From Aggregatibacter sp. 2125159857 (lineage in GTDB: Bacteria > Pseudomonadota > Gammaproteobacteria > Enterobacterales > Pasteurellaceae): a stretch of DNA of 64,000 nucleotides. A program made the position numbers and the translations under genes. Positions 9,841 through 19,425 of the stretch are shown piece after piece. The number at the start of each line of letters is the position of its first letter. The first letter of the stretch is position 1. Below the pieces are notes generated by a model. The model was given only the letters and a program-made list of their open reading frames with translations. It did not search any database and was not told the DNA's origin. The stretch is taken from NCBI RefSeq assembly GCF_017798005.1, contig NZ_CP072548.1:620001-684000 (forward strand). Direction: 5' to 3'.

Positions 9841-10098
9841 ATTTGTTAGCGTCCGACTATCGCCTCAGCCACAGGGTTTTCTATCAATTTTTTCCTTTTT
9901 CTTTCTCTCTTTTCTTCCTATTCTCTTACTTGTTTTCTCCTTAAATCACGTCATTAATGCTTTTAACCTATTGATAAGTTTTGATTTACAAATCGTTGAA
10001 GAGGGTTATAATAAATGCGACTTATTATCAGTTAAAGAAAGTTCCTATTCACAGTTTTCTTTTACTTATTTTTTCGAGCCTATTCAAAGGAAAAACAA
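9841..10098 (+). promoter_or_regulatory. exbB upstream region with promoter and inverted repeat
   Basis: No gene is supported here; the short open frame across it has a T-rich, low-complexity translation. A promoter is likely at TTTACA (9985-9990) and TATAAT (10007-10012), 16 bases apart. A 7-bp inverted repeat, ATAATAA (10008-10014) and TTATTAT (10022-10028), overlaps the -10 box and could be an operator. Fur control of exbBD-tonB is usual in this family, but this repeat is a poor match to the 19-bp Fur consensus. Confidence 0.45.
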
Positions 10099-10563
10099 AT
10101 GCCGCAGATTTTTGACTTTTTACAAAAGTACAGTGATTACATTATTATCGGTTTATTGCTTTTTATGAGCGTCTTAATGCTCGCCATGGTGATTGAGCGT
10201 TTTATTTTCTTAGCCCGCGTTAAAGTCAGTCAATATTCCACCATTCATGCACTTGAAATTGATTTAAACCGCAATCTCACTGTAATTTCCACCATCGGCG
10301 CGAATGCACCTTATGTTGGTTTGTTGGGAACCGTTATCGGTATTCTTTTAACCTTTTACCAAATCGGTCAAGCCGGTGGCGAAGTGAATGCCGGTGAAAT
10401 TATGATGCATCTATCTTTAGCGCTAAAAGCGACCGCACTTGGTATCTTGGTGGCAATTCCGTCCATGATTTTCTATAACGCATTAGGACGTAAGGTTGAA
10501 GTTAACCGTTTGAAGTGGAAAGTCTTAAATTCTCAAAAATATAAAGAAGAAACCGAAGCATAA
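10099..10563 (+). CDS. exbB: TonB-system energising protein ExbB
   Basis: ExbB is the inner-membrane proton-channel subunit that with ExbD energises TonB for uptake of haem, siderophores and transferrin iron. The product is 154 residues, the short Haemophilus-type form, with three membrane segments. The MotA/TolQ-type core is visible: IGANAPYVGLLGTVIGIL and the last helix ALKATALGILVAIPSM. It is the first gene of exbB-exbD-tonB, with a 9-base gap to exbD. Confidence 0.94.
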   Translation: MPQIFDFLQKYSDYIIIGLLLFMSVLMLAMVIERFIFLARVKVSQYSTIHALEIDLNRNLTVISTIGANAPYVGLLGTVIGILLTFYQIGQAGGEVNAGEIMMHLSLALKATALGILVAIPSMIFYNALGRKVEVNRLKWKVLNSQKYKEETEA

Positions 10564-10572
10564 GGAATTCCT

Positions 10573-11049
10573 GTGAAAAAGTTTGATGAAATCAACATTA
10601 TTCCGTTTATTGATATTATGTTGGTGTTGCTTGCTATCGTGTTGATTACTGCTTCTTTTATTTCACAAGGAAAAATCCAAGTGAATGTACCGAAAGCAAG
10701 TGCTTCTGTGGCGTTTAAATCTAGTGAGCTGGCAAAATTATTAACCGTTACGGCCAAGGGTGAGCTGTTTTTTAATGACAAACCGACCACGCTTGAAGCG
10801 CTGGAGACTGAAATTGTCGGTTGGGATAAAACCCAAAAAGTGACCTTTAAGATTGATGCGGATGCCACATTCCAAGATTTTGTGTCTGTCACGGATTTAT
10901 TGGCGAAAAATGATATTAAAGATGTCGCCATTGTGGCAACGAAAGATAAAGGTGGAGAGAAACCCAAAAACACGAATCCGCAGGCGCTCAAATCAGTGGA
11001 ATCTCAAGGGACAAAACCTGCAGAACAAGCCGTCAGTGTCGGCAAGTAG
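10573..11049 (+). CDS. exbD: TonB-system energising protein ExbD
   Basis: ExbD carries the proton-binding aspartate of the Ton motor. The product has a short cytoplasmic N-terminus ([20 protein letters not shown]), one membrane helix with the conserved D in [10 protein letters not shown], and a periplasmic domain. It begins with GTG preceded by AAGGAA. After the normal domain end there is a polar, low-complexity tail from about residue 133, rich in K, P, N and Q, making it 158 residues, slightly longer than I expect for the family. tonB follows after ten bases. Confidence 0.92.
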   Translation: MKKFDEINIIPFIDIMLVLLAIVLITASFISQGKIQVNVPKASASVAFKSSELAKLLTVTAKGELFFNDKPTTLEALETEIVGWDKTQKVTFKIDADATFQDFVSVTDLLAKNDIKDVAIVATKDKGGEKPKNTNPQALKSVESQGTKPAEQAVSVGK

Positions 11050-11059
11050 GAGAATGTGA

Positions 11060-11827
11060 ATGCAGAATGCAAAACGTTCACTCTTGAGTTTTCTCTTATC
11101 TGCTGCGATTCATATTGCGATAATAGTTTGGCTTTTTGGTAGCCATGTGAATACCACGGATACGAGTGCTAACAGTGCGACCGGTGAAATTTCAACCAGT
11201 ATTTCCATGGAAATGATGATGGCCATGGTAGAGGCTGATCCGCCGCCGGTGGAAGAAAAAGCCCCGGAGCCGGAAAAACAGGAAACCGTTGAAGATCCAA
11301 CCGTTAAACCGGAACCGCCAAAGGTTGAAAAACCAAAAGAACCGGAAAAACCGCAAGAGCCGAAAGAGAAGCCAAAAGAAAAACCTAAACAAAAGCCAAA
11401 AGAAAAACCGAAAGTTAAACCAAGCCCTGATGTGCCGATAGGTGACAGAACGGTTGAATCTAACGCTTCTGTGAATTCAAAGGCAACGACAACCGGTCCG
11501 GCAACGACGACGAATCCTAACTTAGTGGGAAATGGCGCCAGCGGCAGTGAGCTTGATGCTTATCGTTCTGCGTTGCGCCGTGAAATTGAACGACACAAAC
11601 GTTATCCTGCTCGTGCGAAAATGATGCGTAAGCAGGGCGTGGTGACGGTTTCCTTTACTATTGGTGCAGATGGTTCTATCACCGGCGTAGCGATTGCGAA
11701 GAGTTCAGGGGTTGAAGATTTGGATAATGCAGCGTTAAGTGCGGTAAATAGCGCCAGATCGATTGGGCCTCGACCGGCAGGCATGGGTGCATCGATTTCT
11801 GTGCCGATTAGTTTTAAAATCGATTAG
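11060..11827 (+). CDS. tonB: Energy transducer TonB
   Basis: TonB spans the periplasm and passes inner-membrane proton-motive energy to outer-membrane receptors. The 255-residue protein has an N-terminal membrane anchor (residues 8-25), a long Pro/Glu/Lys spacer (about 60-125, repeats such as EKPKEKPKQKPKEKPK) and a C-terminal TonB domain with RYPARAKMMRKQGVVTVSF. The spacer repeat could vary in length between strains. It is last in the operon and followed by a clear terminator. Confidence 0.95.
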   Translation: MQNAKRSLLSFLLSAAIHIAIIVWLFGSHVNTTDTSANSATGEISTSISMEMMMAMVEADPPPVEEKAPEPEKQETVEDPTVKPEPPKVEKPKEPEKPQEPKEKPKEKPKQKPKEKPKVKPSPDVPIGDRTVESNASVNSKATTTGPATTTNPNLVGNGASGSELDAYRSALRREIERHKRYPARAKMMRKQGVVTVSFTIGADGSITGVAIAKSSGVEDLDNAALSAVNSARSIGPRPAGMGASISVPISFKID

Positions 11828-11843
11828 TTTTTCTGACTGATAA

Positions 11844-11887
11844 AAATACGCCTCGGGATTGTGTGACAACCGGAGGCGTATTTTTTT
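11844..11887 (+). terminator. Terminator of exbB-exbD-tonB
   Basis: AAATACGCCTC (11844-11854) pairs with GAGGCGTATTT (11873-11883), with a run of seven Ts from 11881. Confidence 0.85.
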
Positions 11888-11952
11888 GCGGTTAGCCTTA
11901 AAAAGAAAAATAGGCTAAAATTAGGGCATTTTTAATCACGAGAAATTCCTTT

Positions 11953-13314
11953 ATGTCAGTAAAAACTCTTGAAAATCAGACCGCACTTTTACAGCAACAA
12001 GAACAACAATTACGCGATGCGGTCAGTCTTGCCCTTGAAATCGCCCAAAAAGCCGGTGCGGCGGCTGAAGTGGGGGTGACGAAATCCGGAGGGTTATCGG
12101 TTTCTACCCGTTTAAAAGACATTGAAAACGTTGAATTTAATAATGATGGCGCATTAGGCATTTCAGTTTATTTGGGCCAACAAAAAGGCAATGCCTCCAC
12201 TTCCGATTTAAGCCCTGAAGCCATTAAAAATACCGTAGAAGCCGCATTAGCGATTGCGAAATATACCTCACCCGATGATTGTGCCGGTTTAGCCGACAAA
12301 GCATTAATGGCGTTTGATGCACCGGATCTAGATTTGTATTACGCGGCGGATATTGATGTGGATCGTGCTGCGCAGTTGGCATTAGAAACAGAAAATGCGG
12401 CGCTAGCATTTGACAAACGCATTGTTAACAGCGAAGGCGCGTCTTTCAATGCACATACCGGCGTGCGAGTGTATGGCAATAGCCATGGTATGTTGCAAAG
12501 CTATTTGTCTAGCCGCTATTCGTTGTCTTGCTCAGTTATCGCTGCACATGATGATCAATTGGAACGGGATTATGAATACACGGTTTCTCGAGATATGAAT
12601 GCCTTGGAAAAGGCACAATGGGTGGGTGAAAATGCCGCACGAAAAACCCTTGCCCGTTTACAACCGCAAAAAATCGCCACGCAGCAAGCGCCGGTAATTT
12701 TCCTAAATGATGTGGCGACCGGCTTAATCAGCCATTTAGCTGCGGCTATTAGTGGTGGCAGTTTATATCGTAAAGCCAGTTTCTTGCTAGATCATCTTGG
12801 CAAGCAAGTTTTGCCGGATTGGTTTCATATTAGTGAAAAACCGCATTTAATTGGCCGCCTTGCCTCAACGCCATTTGATAGCGAAGGCGTTAGAACACAG
12901 GATTTGGAGATTATTCGTCAAGGGATTTTGCAAACCTATTTGCTCACCAGTTATAGCGGTCGTAAGTTGGGTATGCAAAGCACGGGACACGCCGGTGGCA
13001 TTCACAACTGGTTGGTCCAGCCCAATTCATCTGGAAAACTGACCGCACTTTTACGTGAAATGGGACACGGGTTATTGGTAACAGAAGTGATGGGGCAAGG
13101 GGTAAATTTGGTTACCGGTGACTACTCACGTGGCGCCGCCGGATTCTGGGTGGAAAACGGTGAAATTCAATATCCGGTGGCTGAAATCACCATTGCTGGC
13201 AGATTGCAGGATATGTTACGTAATATTGTGGCCGTTGGGGATGATATTGAACATCGTTCAAATATCCAGACCGGTTCGATCCTGTTGGAAAATCTGAAAA
13301 TTTCCGGGAATTAG
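11953..13314 (+). CDS. pmbA: Metalloprotease subunit PmbA/TldE
   Basis: PmbA (TldE) forms a heterodimer with the catalytic TldD and helps mature peptide antibiotics and degrade CcdA. It is 453 residues, equal to E. coli PmbA (450). The C-terminal region [20 protein letters not shown] (here [19 protein letters not shown]) and [19 protein letters not shown] segment are diagnostic. TldE lacks the HExxxH site of TldD, and none is seen here. Two uptake sequences fall inside the gene. Confidence 0.93.
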   Translation: MSVKTLENQTALLQQQEQQLRDAVSLALEIAQKAGAAAEVGVTKSGGLSVSTRLKDIENVEFNNDGALGISVYLGQQKGNASTSDLSPEAIKNTVEAALAIAKYTSPDDCAGLADKALMAFDAPDLDLYYAADIDVDRAAQLALETENAALAFDKRIVNSEGASFNAHTGVRVYGNSHGMLQSYLSSRYSLSCSVIAAHDDQLERDYEYTVSRDMNALEKAQWVGENAARKTLARLQPQKIATQQAPVIFLNDVATGLISHLAAAISGGSLYRKASFLLDHLGKQVLPDWFHISEKPHLIGRLASTPFDSEGVRTQDLEIIRQGILQTYLLTSYSGRKLGMQSTGHAGGIHNWLVQPNSSGKLTALLREMGHGLLVTEVMGQGVNLVTGDYSRGAAGFWVENGEIQYPVAEITIAGRLQDMLRNIVAVGDDIEHRSNIQTGSILLENLKISGN

Positions 13315-13328
13315 ATCCTATTTTATTA

Positions 13329-13373
13329 AATGATAATAATTCTTATTGACAAGAATGAGATCTCTGATACAAT
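13329..13373 (+). promoter_or_regulatory. Fur box overlapping a strong promoter
   Basis: TTGACA (13346-13351) and TACAAT (13368-13373) are 16 bases apart. The 19 bases at 13329-13347 match 13 of 19 positions of the consensus GATAATGATAATCATTATC and overlap the -35 box, the classic geometry for Fur repression. No open frame follows; a terminator lies about 110 bases downstream, so the promoter most likely drives a small RNA. Confidence 0.65.
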
Positions 13374-13379
13374 GCATTC

Positions 13380-13512
13380 CATCTGTTAAGTATTGCAGTT
13401 AAGGTGATTGGTTTCATTTTAAAGTTTGCATCATGCTCCATAACAGGTAGAGTAAAAAGTAAATTCGTTAGGGTATTCAAAAGACTGAAGTTTAGACTTC
13501 AGTCTTTTTTTT
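13380..13512 (+). ncRNA. Putative Fur-regulated small RNA
   Basis: A transcript of about 133 nt would run from near 13380 to the T tract at 13505-13512. It ends in a perfect 10-bp hairpin (AAGACTGAAG 13481-13490 with CTTCAGTCTT 13497-13506, six-base loop) followed by eight Ts, a good Hfq-type 3' end. The internal part has no start codon with a credible ribosome site and frame. Fur-regulated small RNAs are known in Pasteurellaceae (HrrF in H. influenzae; several in A. actinomycetemcomitans). Whether this is an orthologue cannot be decided from sequence alone. By analogy with RyhB it would repress iron-using proteins during starvation; that role is inference. Confidence 0.65.
13481..13512 (+). 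terminator. Intrinsic terminator of the putative small RNA
   Basis: A perfect 10-bp stem with a six-base loop is followed by eight Ts. It lies about 45 bases before hpt, so hpt must have its own promoter. Confidence 0.9.
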
Positions 13513-13556
13513 GCTAAAATACCTACACATTATTCCCATTTAAAGGCAGTTGTTCT

Positions 13557-14099
13557 ATGAAAAAACACCATGTTGATATTCTGATTTCCGAACAGGATGT
13601 GCGCAGTCGCATTGCGGAATTAGGCCAAGAAATTACCAATTTTTATCAACATAAAAATATCTATACGCCATTGGTTGTTGTCGGCTTGTTACGTGGTTCT
13701 TTCATGTTTATGGCTGATTTGGTGCGCGAAATTCACTTGCCTGTGGAAATCGATTTTATGACCACATCCAGTTACGGTAATGCCATGAATTCCAATCATG
13801 ATGTGCGTATCAGCAAGGATCTTGATGGAGACATTAAAGGTAAACATGTGCTGATCGTGGAAGATATTATCGATACCGGCTACACCTTACAAAAAGTGCG
13901 CGATATTTTAAATCTACGCGAGCCGAGTTCGTTGACCATTTGCACGTTATTGGATAAACCTTCACGCCGTGAAGTGGATGTGCCGGTTGATTGGGTGGGC
14001 TTCACCATTCCTGATGAGTTTGTTGTCGGTTATGGTATTGATTACGCACAACGCCACCGTAATTTGGGTTACATTGGCAAAGTGATTTTGGACGAATAG
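13557..14099 (+). CDS. hpt: Hypoxanthine phosphoribosyltransferase
   Basis: Hpt salvages hypoxanthine (and guanine) by transferring ribose-5-phosphate from PRPP to make IMP or GMP. The 180-residue protein has the PRPP-binding loop [14 protein letters not shown] at about residues 99-112 and the flexible-loop SSYGN segment. It stands alone, between the putative small RNA and the convergent deoC. Confidence 0.94.
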   Translation: MKKHHVDILISEQDVRSRIAELGQEITNFYQHKNIYTPLVVVGLLRGSFMFMADLVREIHLPVEIDFMTTSSYGNAMNSNHDVRISKDLDGDIKGKHVLIVEDIIDTGYTLQKVRDILNLREPSSLTICTLLDKPSRREVDVPVDWVGFTIPDEFVVGYGIDYAQRHRNLGYIGKVILDE

Positions 14100-14110
14100 A
14101 TGAGCCCAGC

Positions 14111-14145
14111 AGATGGGAACATCAACAGACGCTGATTTCCCATCT
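14111..14145. terminator. Hairpin between convergent hpt and deoC
   Basis: AGATGGGAA (14111-14119) pairs with TTCCCATCT (14137-14145), with an inner ATCA/TGAT pairing. There is no long T tract, so termination is likely but not certain. Confidence 0.5.
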
Positions 14146-14158
14146 TAAATGAGACGGA

Positions 14159-14830
14159 TTAATAATCGCTATTATTGTCTTTAATCCCTTTCACAATAGC
14201 AATACCGGCACTGGCACCAATGCGTGTTGCGCCGGCTTCAATCATCGCAAGCGCTGTTTGCGTATCTCGAATCCCTCCGGAGGCTTTTACACCCATGTCT
14301 CCAACCACCTGTTTCATTAGTGCCACATCTTCGACGGTCGCACCGCTCCGATTAAAACCGGTGGATGTTTTAACGAAGGCAACGCCCAAGGCTTTACTGA
14401 TTTCACAGGCTTTTACAATTTCTTCTTTTGTGAGCAAACAGGTTTCTAAAATAACTTTTAACGGCTTGCCCTGACAAGCGACTAAGACGGCTTGAATATC
14501 TTCTTTTACAGCGGCCCATTGATTTGATTTAATCCAGCCCACATTGATGACCATATCAATTTCATCTGCACCGGCAGCAATGGCGGCTTGCGTTTCAAAC
14601 ACTTTAGCTGAAGTTAAATTCGCGCCCAATGGAAAGCCGACAACAGTACAAATTTTTACCGGTGTACCGGCCAATTTTTGTTTGGCCAAAGGAATATGAC
14701 AAGTGTTAATGCAAACTGAAAAAAACTGATATTCAATGGCCTCATCGCATAATGTTAAGATATCCGCTTCTGTTTTTTCTGCGGTTAGTGCGGTGTGATC
14801 AATGTAGTGAGCGAGGTGCTTTGCGTTCAT
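14159..14830 (-). CDS. deoC: Deoxyribose-phosphate aldolase
   Basis: DeoC cleaves 2-deoxyribose-5-phosphate to acetaldehyde and glyceraldehyde-3-phosphate in deoxynucleoside catabolism. The 223-residue TIM barrel is the short DERA type (E. coli has 259). The Schiff-base lysine is K154 in FVKTSTGF, and the second lysine is in KASGGIRD. There are no other deo genes beside it. Confidence 0.94.
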   Translation of the reverse strand: MNAKHLAHYIDHTALTAEKTEADILTLCDEAIEYQFFSVCINTCHIPLAKQKLAGTPVKICTVVGFPLGANLTSAKVFETQAAIAAGADEIDMVINVGWIKSNQWAAVKEDIQAVLVACQGKPLKVILETCLLTKEEIVKACEISKALGVAFVKTSTGFNRSGATVEDVALMKQVVGDMGVKASGGIRDTQTALAMIEAGATRIGASAGIAIVKGIKDNNSDY

Positions 14831-14919
14831 TATGAAGACTCCTGTTATTGCAAATAAATAGAAGTAGATTATAACGCAAAGACCTATCTGGGTTGTGATC
14901 TGGATGCTATTTTGTGTAT

Positions 14920-15690
14920 TTAGCGATCATGAATGTGATGGTTTACATACACGTCGAAGCGATGATTCTTCGTTTCGCGCGAAAAGTGCGGTGCTTTTTG
15001 CGCGAGAAAATCCGCGTAGTCGGGGCGTTTGACCACGACGCGCTGACGGGCGAGTTGGAGTGCGGGCGCAAGCAGTTCGTCCGCATCTAAATCGGCACCG
15101 ACCAAATGTTGAAACACGCGCATTTCTTTCTTCACTAAGGCGCTTTTGGCTTTGTGTGGGTACATGGGGTCGAGATACACCACGTCAGCGAAATCCGTGT
15201 CAGGATTCAGTTGATTGATGTGTTGATAAGGCAACAGTTGCATATTTTTTTGCATCCATGAACCGATTTCTTCGTCAGCATAAGCGCGTTGTAAGCCATC
15301 TTGTAACAACAAACGAACAACCGGGTGGCGTTCAACCAGTTTCACTTGGCAACCGAGTGCCGCCAATACAAAGGCATCACGCCCTAAACCTGCCGTGGCG
15401 TCAATCACCGTCGGCAGATTATCTTGTTTAATGCCTACCGCTTTTGCCACCGCTTCACCGCGTCCACCGCCAAATTTACGGCGGTGTGCCATGGTGCCGC
15501 CGACAAAATCCACAAATACCGCGCCTAATTTAGGCTCGTCTAATTTGCGTAATTCCAAGCGTTCTGTGCCTTCCGCTTCTGTCCATACTAACGCCAACGA
15601 GCTGTTCGGATCATGCGTTAAGCCGGCTTCCGCAAAAAGTGCGGTGGGATTTTGTGGTGTTTGGGTTTCACAGAGGAGTTGGATGTTCAT
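14920..15690 (-). CDS. rsmJ: 16S rRNA (guanine1516-N2)-methyltransferase
   Basis: RsmJ methylates G1516 of 16S rRNA using SAM. The SAM-binding motif is visible as [19 protein letters not shown], and the catalytic DPMYP motif as [15 protein letters not shown] choose the ATG at 15690 (MNIQLLCET) because it falls just after the trmA stop at 15693-15695 and matches family N-termini; an in-frame start at 15714 would overlap trmA. The product is 256 residues. trmA and rsmJ probably form one transcript. Confidence 0.9.
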   Translation of the reverse strand: MNIQLLCETQTPQNPTALFAEAGLTHDPNSSLALVWTEAEGTERLELRKLDEPKLGAVFVDFVGGTMAHRRKFGGGRGEAVAKAVGIKQDNLPTVIDATAGLGRDAFVLAALGCQVKLVERHPVVRLLLQDGLQRAYADEEIGSWMQKNMQLLPYQHINQLNPDTDFADVVYLDPMYPHKAKSALVKKEMRVFQHLVGADLDADELLAPALQLARQRVVVKRPDYADFLAQKAPHFSRETKNHRFDVYVNHHIHDR

Positions 15691-15692
15691 AT

Positions 15693-16790
15693 TTATCCCT
15701 TTCTCACTAACCAAACGCCCGCTTCCATGTGTTCCGTGTAAGGAAACTGATCGAACAAGGCGGCTTTTTCAATACGGTGGGTTTGGCTGAGCGTTTGCAG
15801 GTTGTCGCATAGCGTATGCGGATTGCAGGAAATATACAAAATGCGCTCATATTGTTGCACCAGTTTAATGGTCTCTGCATCTAAGCCGGCACGTGGCGGA
15901 TCAACGAAAATGGTGTTGCATTCATAGGCTTTCAAATCAATGCCTTTTAAGCGATTAAATTCGCGCACGCCTTGCATGGCTTGGGTGAATTCTTCCGCTG
16001 ACATTCGGATGATTTGTAAATTGTTTATCTGATTCGCTGCGATGTTAAATTGCGCGGCGGCTACTGAAGGCTTGGCAATTTCTGTCGCCAAGACTTTGCG
16101 GAAGTTTTGCGCTAGCGCGATAGAAAAGTTACCGTTGCCGCAATAAAGCTCTAATAAATCCCCATGGCTGTTACGCGTGCAATCCACCGCCCATTCCAAC
16201 ATTTTGCTGTTTACTGCCGCGTTTGGTTGTGTGAAGCTGTTTTCCACTTGGCGATAAATGTAGTCTTTACCGTGAACGTTTAGGATTTCATCTACATAAT
16301 CCTGTTCCAGACAAATTTTCTGCTTGCTGGCACGTCCAACAATTTGCACATTAAAACCTTGCTGTTGGAGTTGTGAACGCAAGGTTTGCGTAGCGGTTTG
16401 CCAATTTTCATCCAAGGCTTTGTGATACAACAAACTGACGATAATCTGTTGGCTTTGGGTGCTTAAATAATCAATTTGAAACAGGCGGTGGTGTAATACT
16501 GTTTGCTGTTTTAACAACGGCAACAACGCCGTCATCATGCGATTGATGAGTTCGCTTGCGATAGGATAATTATATACCCGATAACGTTGTTTGCTCTGTT
16601 GGTCAAACATAATGTGGTAGAAATCATCGCCGTCATGCCAAATGCGAAATTCCGCACGCATACGGAAATGCTGCGTTGGCGAGGCGAACACCTGTAAATC
16701 TGGGGCATCAAATGGTGATAAAAGTGTGGTCAGTTTTTGCTGCTTTTCTGCGAGCAATTCGGCGTAACGATCAACGGGTAAATTCAGCAT
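15693..16790 (-). CDS. trmA: tRNA (uracil54-C5)-methyltransferase
   Basis: TrmA makes m5U54 (ribothymidine) in the T-loop of tRNA. The 365-residue protein equals E. coli TrmA (366). Visible motifs are [15 protein letters not shown] for SAM binding, [10 protein letters not shown], and the nucleophile cysteine in YISCNPHTL. RlmC/RlmD paralogues have extra iron-sulphur cysteines that are absent here. Confidence 0.95.
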   Translation of the reverse strand: MLNLPVDRYAELLAEKQQKLTTLLSPFDAPDLQVFASPTQHFRMRAEFRIWHDGDDFYHIMFDQQSKQRYRVYNYPIASELINRMMTALLPLLKQQTVLHHRLFQIDYLSTQSQQIIVSLLYHKALDENWQTATQTLRSQLQQQGFNVQIVGRASKQKICLEQDYVDEILNVHGKDYIYRQVENSFTQPNAAVNSKMLEWAVDCTRNSHGDLLELYCGNGNFSIALAQNFRKVLATEIAKPSVAAAQFNIAANQINNLQIIRMSAEEFTQAMQGVREFNRLKGIDLKAYECNTIFVDPPRAGLDAETIKLVQQYERILYISCNPHTLCDNLQTLSQTHRIEKAALFDQFPYTEHMEAGVWLVRKG

Positions 16791-16864
16791 AGCAATGATT
16801 CGGTTGGCGGTCGTAAAAACAAAAGGCTCGGAATCCCAAGCCTTCTGGTTGTTATGTCGGTGGT

Positions 16865-17194
16865 TTAGTCTGCGGCGTAATCGTCTAGATTATCTACGCC
16901 AACCACGCCGGATAAGGTATAAAGGCGTTTGTTGGTGGAAATACGGCTGCGATATTTCTGCCAAGTTTTTTCAAAGAAGGTTTCTGCGGCACGTTCACCA
17001 CGACAGAACGCCACGAAGTCTTTTTCTTCTTGCGTTTCCGGTTTGCGTTCGCCGGCATCTAATGCACGGAAAGCCTGACCGTGTTGCTCTAAGGCTTGTG
17101 CTTCTTTGATGGTGTAATCACCGTGGCGGGCAAAACCGCGCGGATAATTTTTGTCGTCAAAAAAACGACGGGTTACGCTAAAACTCTCAGCCAT
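16865..17194 (-). CDS. maoP: Macrodomain Ori organisation protein MaoP (YifE family)
   Basis: In E. coli MaoP works with the maoS site to organise the Ori macrodomain of the chromosome. The 109-residue product carries the whole-length DUF413 pattern: [20 protein letters not shown], then [16 protein letters not shown] and [10 protein letters not shown] use the ATG at 17194; the longer frame from 17218 adds eight residues without family support. The C-terminus is acidic (NLDDYAAD). Confidence 0.88.
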   Translation of the reverse strand: MAESFSVTRRFFDDKNYPRGFARHGDYTIKEAQALEQHGQAFRALDAGERKPETQEEKDFVAFCRGERAAETFFEKTWQKYRSRISTNKRLYTLSGVVGVDNLDDYAAD

Positions 17195-17252
17195 ATAATC
17201 CCCTAAAATACGTATCAAAAATAAAATCGGCAGGCATTAAACCAATTTTTCG

Positions 17253-17870
17253 TTATTTTTGCAATAAACCTTTTACGGTTTGTACATATTCATCCACAAA
17301 ACTGTTTTCATTATGGGCTAGGCCTTCCATATTCACGCGATATTTGCCGTTAACATAAAAATCCGGTACGCCGCGCACTTGGTATTTTGCTACTAAGTTT
17401 TGCTGTTTGCTGACCAAACCGTTGACGGCAAAGCTATTAATGCCACCATCGAATTGCTCAGCTGAAATGCCGTTATCAATGAAGATTTGACGAATGTCAT
17501 CCATGGATTTTAATGCGTTAGCCTGTGCCGCTTTAAATAATGGCATTCTGACTTTTTCTTCGGCGTTAATGGCTAAGGCTAGTGCCCATGCGCGAGTGAG
17601 GTTTTCCGATTGACGGCCTAAGAAGTCCACGTGGTATTGTTTGAATGATGTGCCTTCAGGTAATGCCTCGGCAATTTTTTGCGGAATGTGATATTGCGTT
17701 TCAAAAGCATAGCAATGTGGGCAATAGAAAGAGAAAAATTCGATCACTTCAGGTTGTGCAGTGCGCTGTTGTCCTTCAATGACAAGATATTGTTTACCTT
17801 CCGTTAAATCCAACGCGTGTGTAGAAAGCGAAAAGGCAGCAGCCATTGCTAAAAAGAACCATTTTTTCAT
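17253..17870 (-). CDS. dsbA: Periplasmic thiol:disulfide interchange protein DsbA
   Basis: DsbA introduces disulfides into periplasmic proteins. The 205-residue precursor has a signal peptide (residues 1-19, ending THA) and the thioredoxin-fold active site C50-P-H-C53 in FFSFYCPHCYAFE. The cis-proline loop is GVPDFYVNGKYR. Pasteurellaceae DsbA (Por) is needed for competence, because uptake machinery proteins carry disulfides. yihD lies immediately upstream, as in E. coli (yihD near dsbA). Confidence 0.95.
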   Translation of the reverse strand: MKKWFFLAMAAAFSLSTHALDLTEGKQYLVIEGQQRTAQPEVIEFFSFYCPHCYAFETQYHIPQKIAEALPEGTSFKQYHVDFLGRQSENLTRAWALALAINAEEKVRMPLFKAAQANALKSMDDIRQIFIDNGISAEQFDGGINSFAVNGLVSKQQNLVAKYQVRGVPDFYVNGKYRVNMEGLAHNENSFVDEYVQTVKGLLQK

Positions 17871-17892
17871 GTGTCATCCTCAACTAATTGAT

Positions 17893-18159
17893 TTATTTAA
17901 TAATACCGCGCGCTTTTAATAACGCAGTTTTAAAGTCTTCTTCGTAATCTTTTTTAATGCCGGGAATCGGCTCGAATTTGTCTTTGCCGGCCATTTTTAA
18001 GTGATAAATAACGACTTCGTCAGGCAGTTCCGCAAGCGGTTTGTCAAACCCGGCTTCATCAGCGATTTTTTGTAAAATCTGCATTAATGAGAGATCGGCG
18101 TCTTTAGACCAATAAGGTTGTAAAAGTTCCAACACTTCATTCAGGCGATGACATTTCAT
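17893..18159 (-). CDS. yihD: YihD family protein (DUF1040)
   Basis: This small cytoplasmic protein of unknown function belongs to a family conserved in gamma-proteobacteria. It matches along its length: [17 protein letters not shown] at the start, and [19 protein letters not shown] at the end. I use the second ATG (18159), because AAGGAA directly abuts the first ATG but is six bases from the second. The product is 88 residues. It is co-directional with dsbA, 22 bases away. Confidence 0.88.
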   Translation of the reverse strand: MKCHRLNEVLELLQPYWSKDADLSLMQILQKIADEAGFDKPLAELPDEVVIYHLKMAGKDKFEPIPGIKKDYEEDFKTALLKARGIIK

Positions 18160-18224
18160 ACGCATTTCCTTATTATTGAAAAAAATTAAGCAAGATCATA
18201 CTGTAATTAACCTCGGAAGAAAAT

Positions 18225-18833
18225 ATGACAATGTCAATTAGTGCCGTCATTTTAGCCGGCGGACAAGCCAAGCGAATGGAGGGGGCGGATAAGGGATTGC
18301 AATTATTGCACGGTAATCCGCTGTTTCAATTTATTTACGACCGCCTACGTTTGCAGGTGGAACAGATTTCTGTTAACGCCAATCGAAATCAGGCGATTTA
18401 TGCGACGGCCGGGTTGCCGGTGTTTGGCGATAATCTTGAAGGCTTTCACGGGCCGTTAAGTGGGATTTTGACCGCGTTGGAACGCGCTGATTCCGATTTT
18501 GTTTTATTTGTTCCTTGTGATAGCCCATTCTTCCCGGACAATTTACTGGAAAAACTCAAAAGTGCGGTGGATTTTCACGGCGTTTCTATTGCTTATGTGC
18601 ATGATGGCGAACGTGAACATCCTACGTTTTGTTTAATGGCGCGCAGCCTAAAAGACAAGTTGGCGGCTTATTTAGCTTCCGGCGAGCGCAGAATGTTGCA
18701 GTTTATGCGTCAAAACGGGGCAGTGAGTGTGGACTTTTCCGAAAATAAACAGGCATTCACCAACATCAATACATTAGCGGATTTAACGTATTTTAATCAG
18801 CAGAAGGATTTTTCGGGGTTTATTGCTAAATAG
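18225..18833 (+). CDS. mobA: Molybdenum cofactor guanylyltransferase
   Basis: MobA transfers GMP from GTP to molybdopterin to make the bis-MGD cofactor of enzymes such as nitrate, TMAO and DMSO reductases. The 202-residue protein starts with the nucleotide-binding motif ILAGGQAKRMEGADKGLQ, followed by a GPLSGILTALE segment and the metal-binding PCDSPF. It is divergent from yihD, as mobA is from yihD in E. coli. Confidence 0.94.
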   Translation: MTMSISAVILAGGQAKRMEGADKGLQLLHGNPLFQFIYDRLRLQVEQISVNANRNQAIYATAGLPVFGDNLEGFHGPLSGILTALERADSDFVLFVPCDSPFFPDNLLEKLKSAVDFHGVSIAYVHDGEREHPTFCLMARSLKDKLAAYLASGERRMLQFMRQNGAVSVDFSENKQAFTNINTLADLTYFNQQKDFSGFIAK

Positions 18834-18898
18834 GGGAGCTGCGTTATAGAATAACGGCTTATTTTTATTTATGGTTAAGTGAAATTTAAAGGTTTCTC

Positions 18899-19420
18899 AT
18901 GTTAAAAAAACTTTCTGTTTGTTTTTTAATTGGCACGCTGAGTGCGTGTTCGTTTTCCTCTTATTTGCCTTTTTCTTCCGCGCATAAAAAAACGGTGATT
19001 AATTTAGAACAATCAAAAATCGATAAAAAATCTTATGCGACTGCCTATGCGGCAACGGTTGAAACATATGAAGGTCGTGTTGATCGTGATTATTATGTGA
19101 ATTCTTTTGCCAGCGGTGCGAACGACTGGTATTTAGGTCGAATTCTTGTGCCGGTGGAACAAATCAAAGAAAAATTACATAAAGGCGGACATGACTCGAA
19201 TATCTATGCGTATTACAGTGGCGTAATCCACGCCGCAGCGTTACAAACCAATTTTGGTAAGTTAAATGCAAAATGCTGGAGCTATATTGATACGCCAAGC
19301 GTGACCCAAGGTATTTATGATGCCATGTTAGATTTACAGCGTGGCAAAGTGCGGTCTGAAAATGACGAATATATCGTGCAAGGTTCAGAAGAATTGCTCA
19401 AACTTTGCGCGGGCAAATAA
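18899..19420 (+). CDS. Lipoprotein of unknown function
   Basis: This is a 173-residue protein with a clear lipoprotein signal: a positive start (MLKK), hydrophobic core and lipobox LSAC, with the acylated cysteine at residue 17. The mature part contains YAATVETYEGRVDRDYYVNSF and only two further cysteines. I do not recognise a domain. It is a single-gene unit between mobA and the fructose operon with its own terminator. Confidence 0.7.
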   Translation: MLKKLSVCFLIGTLSACSFSSYLPFSSAHKKTVINLEQSKIDKKSYATAYAATVETYEGRVDRDYYVNSFASGANDWYLGRILVPVEQIKEKLHKGGHDSNIYAYYSGVIHAAALQTNFGKLNAKCWSYIDTPSVTQGIYDAMLDLQRGKVRSENDEYIVQGSEELLKLCAGK

Positions 19421-19425
19421 TCAAA

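Noticed and set aside
9827..10168. Open frame of 113 codons before exbB
   Set aside because: It begins inside a terminator, has a T-rich, low-complexity translation, and overlaps the real exbB start in another frame.
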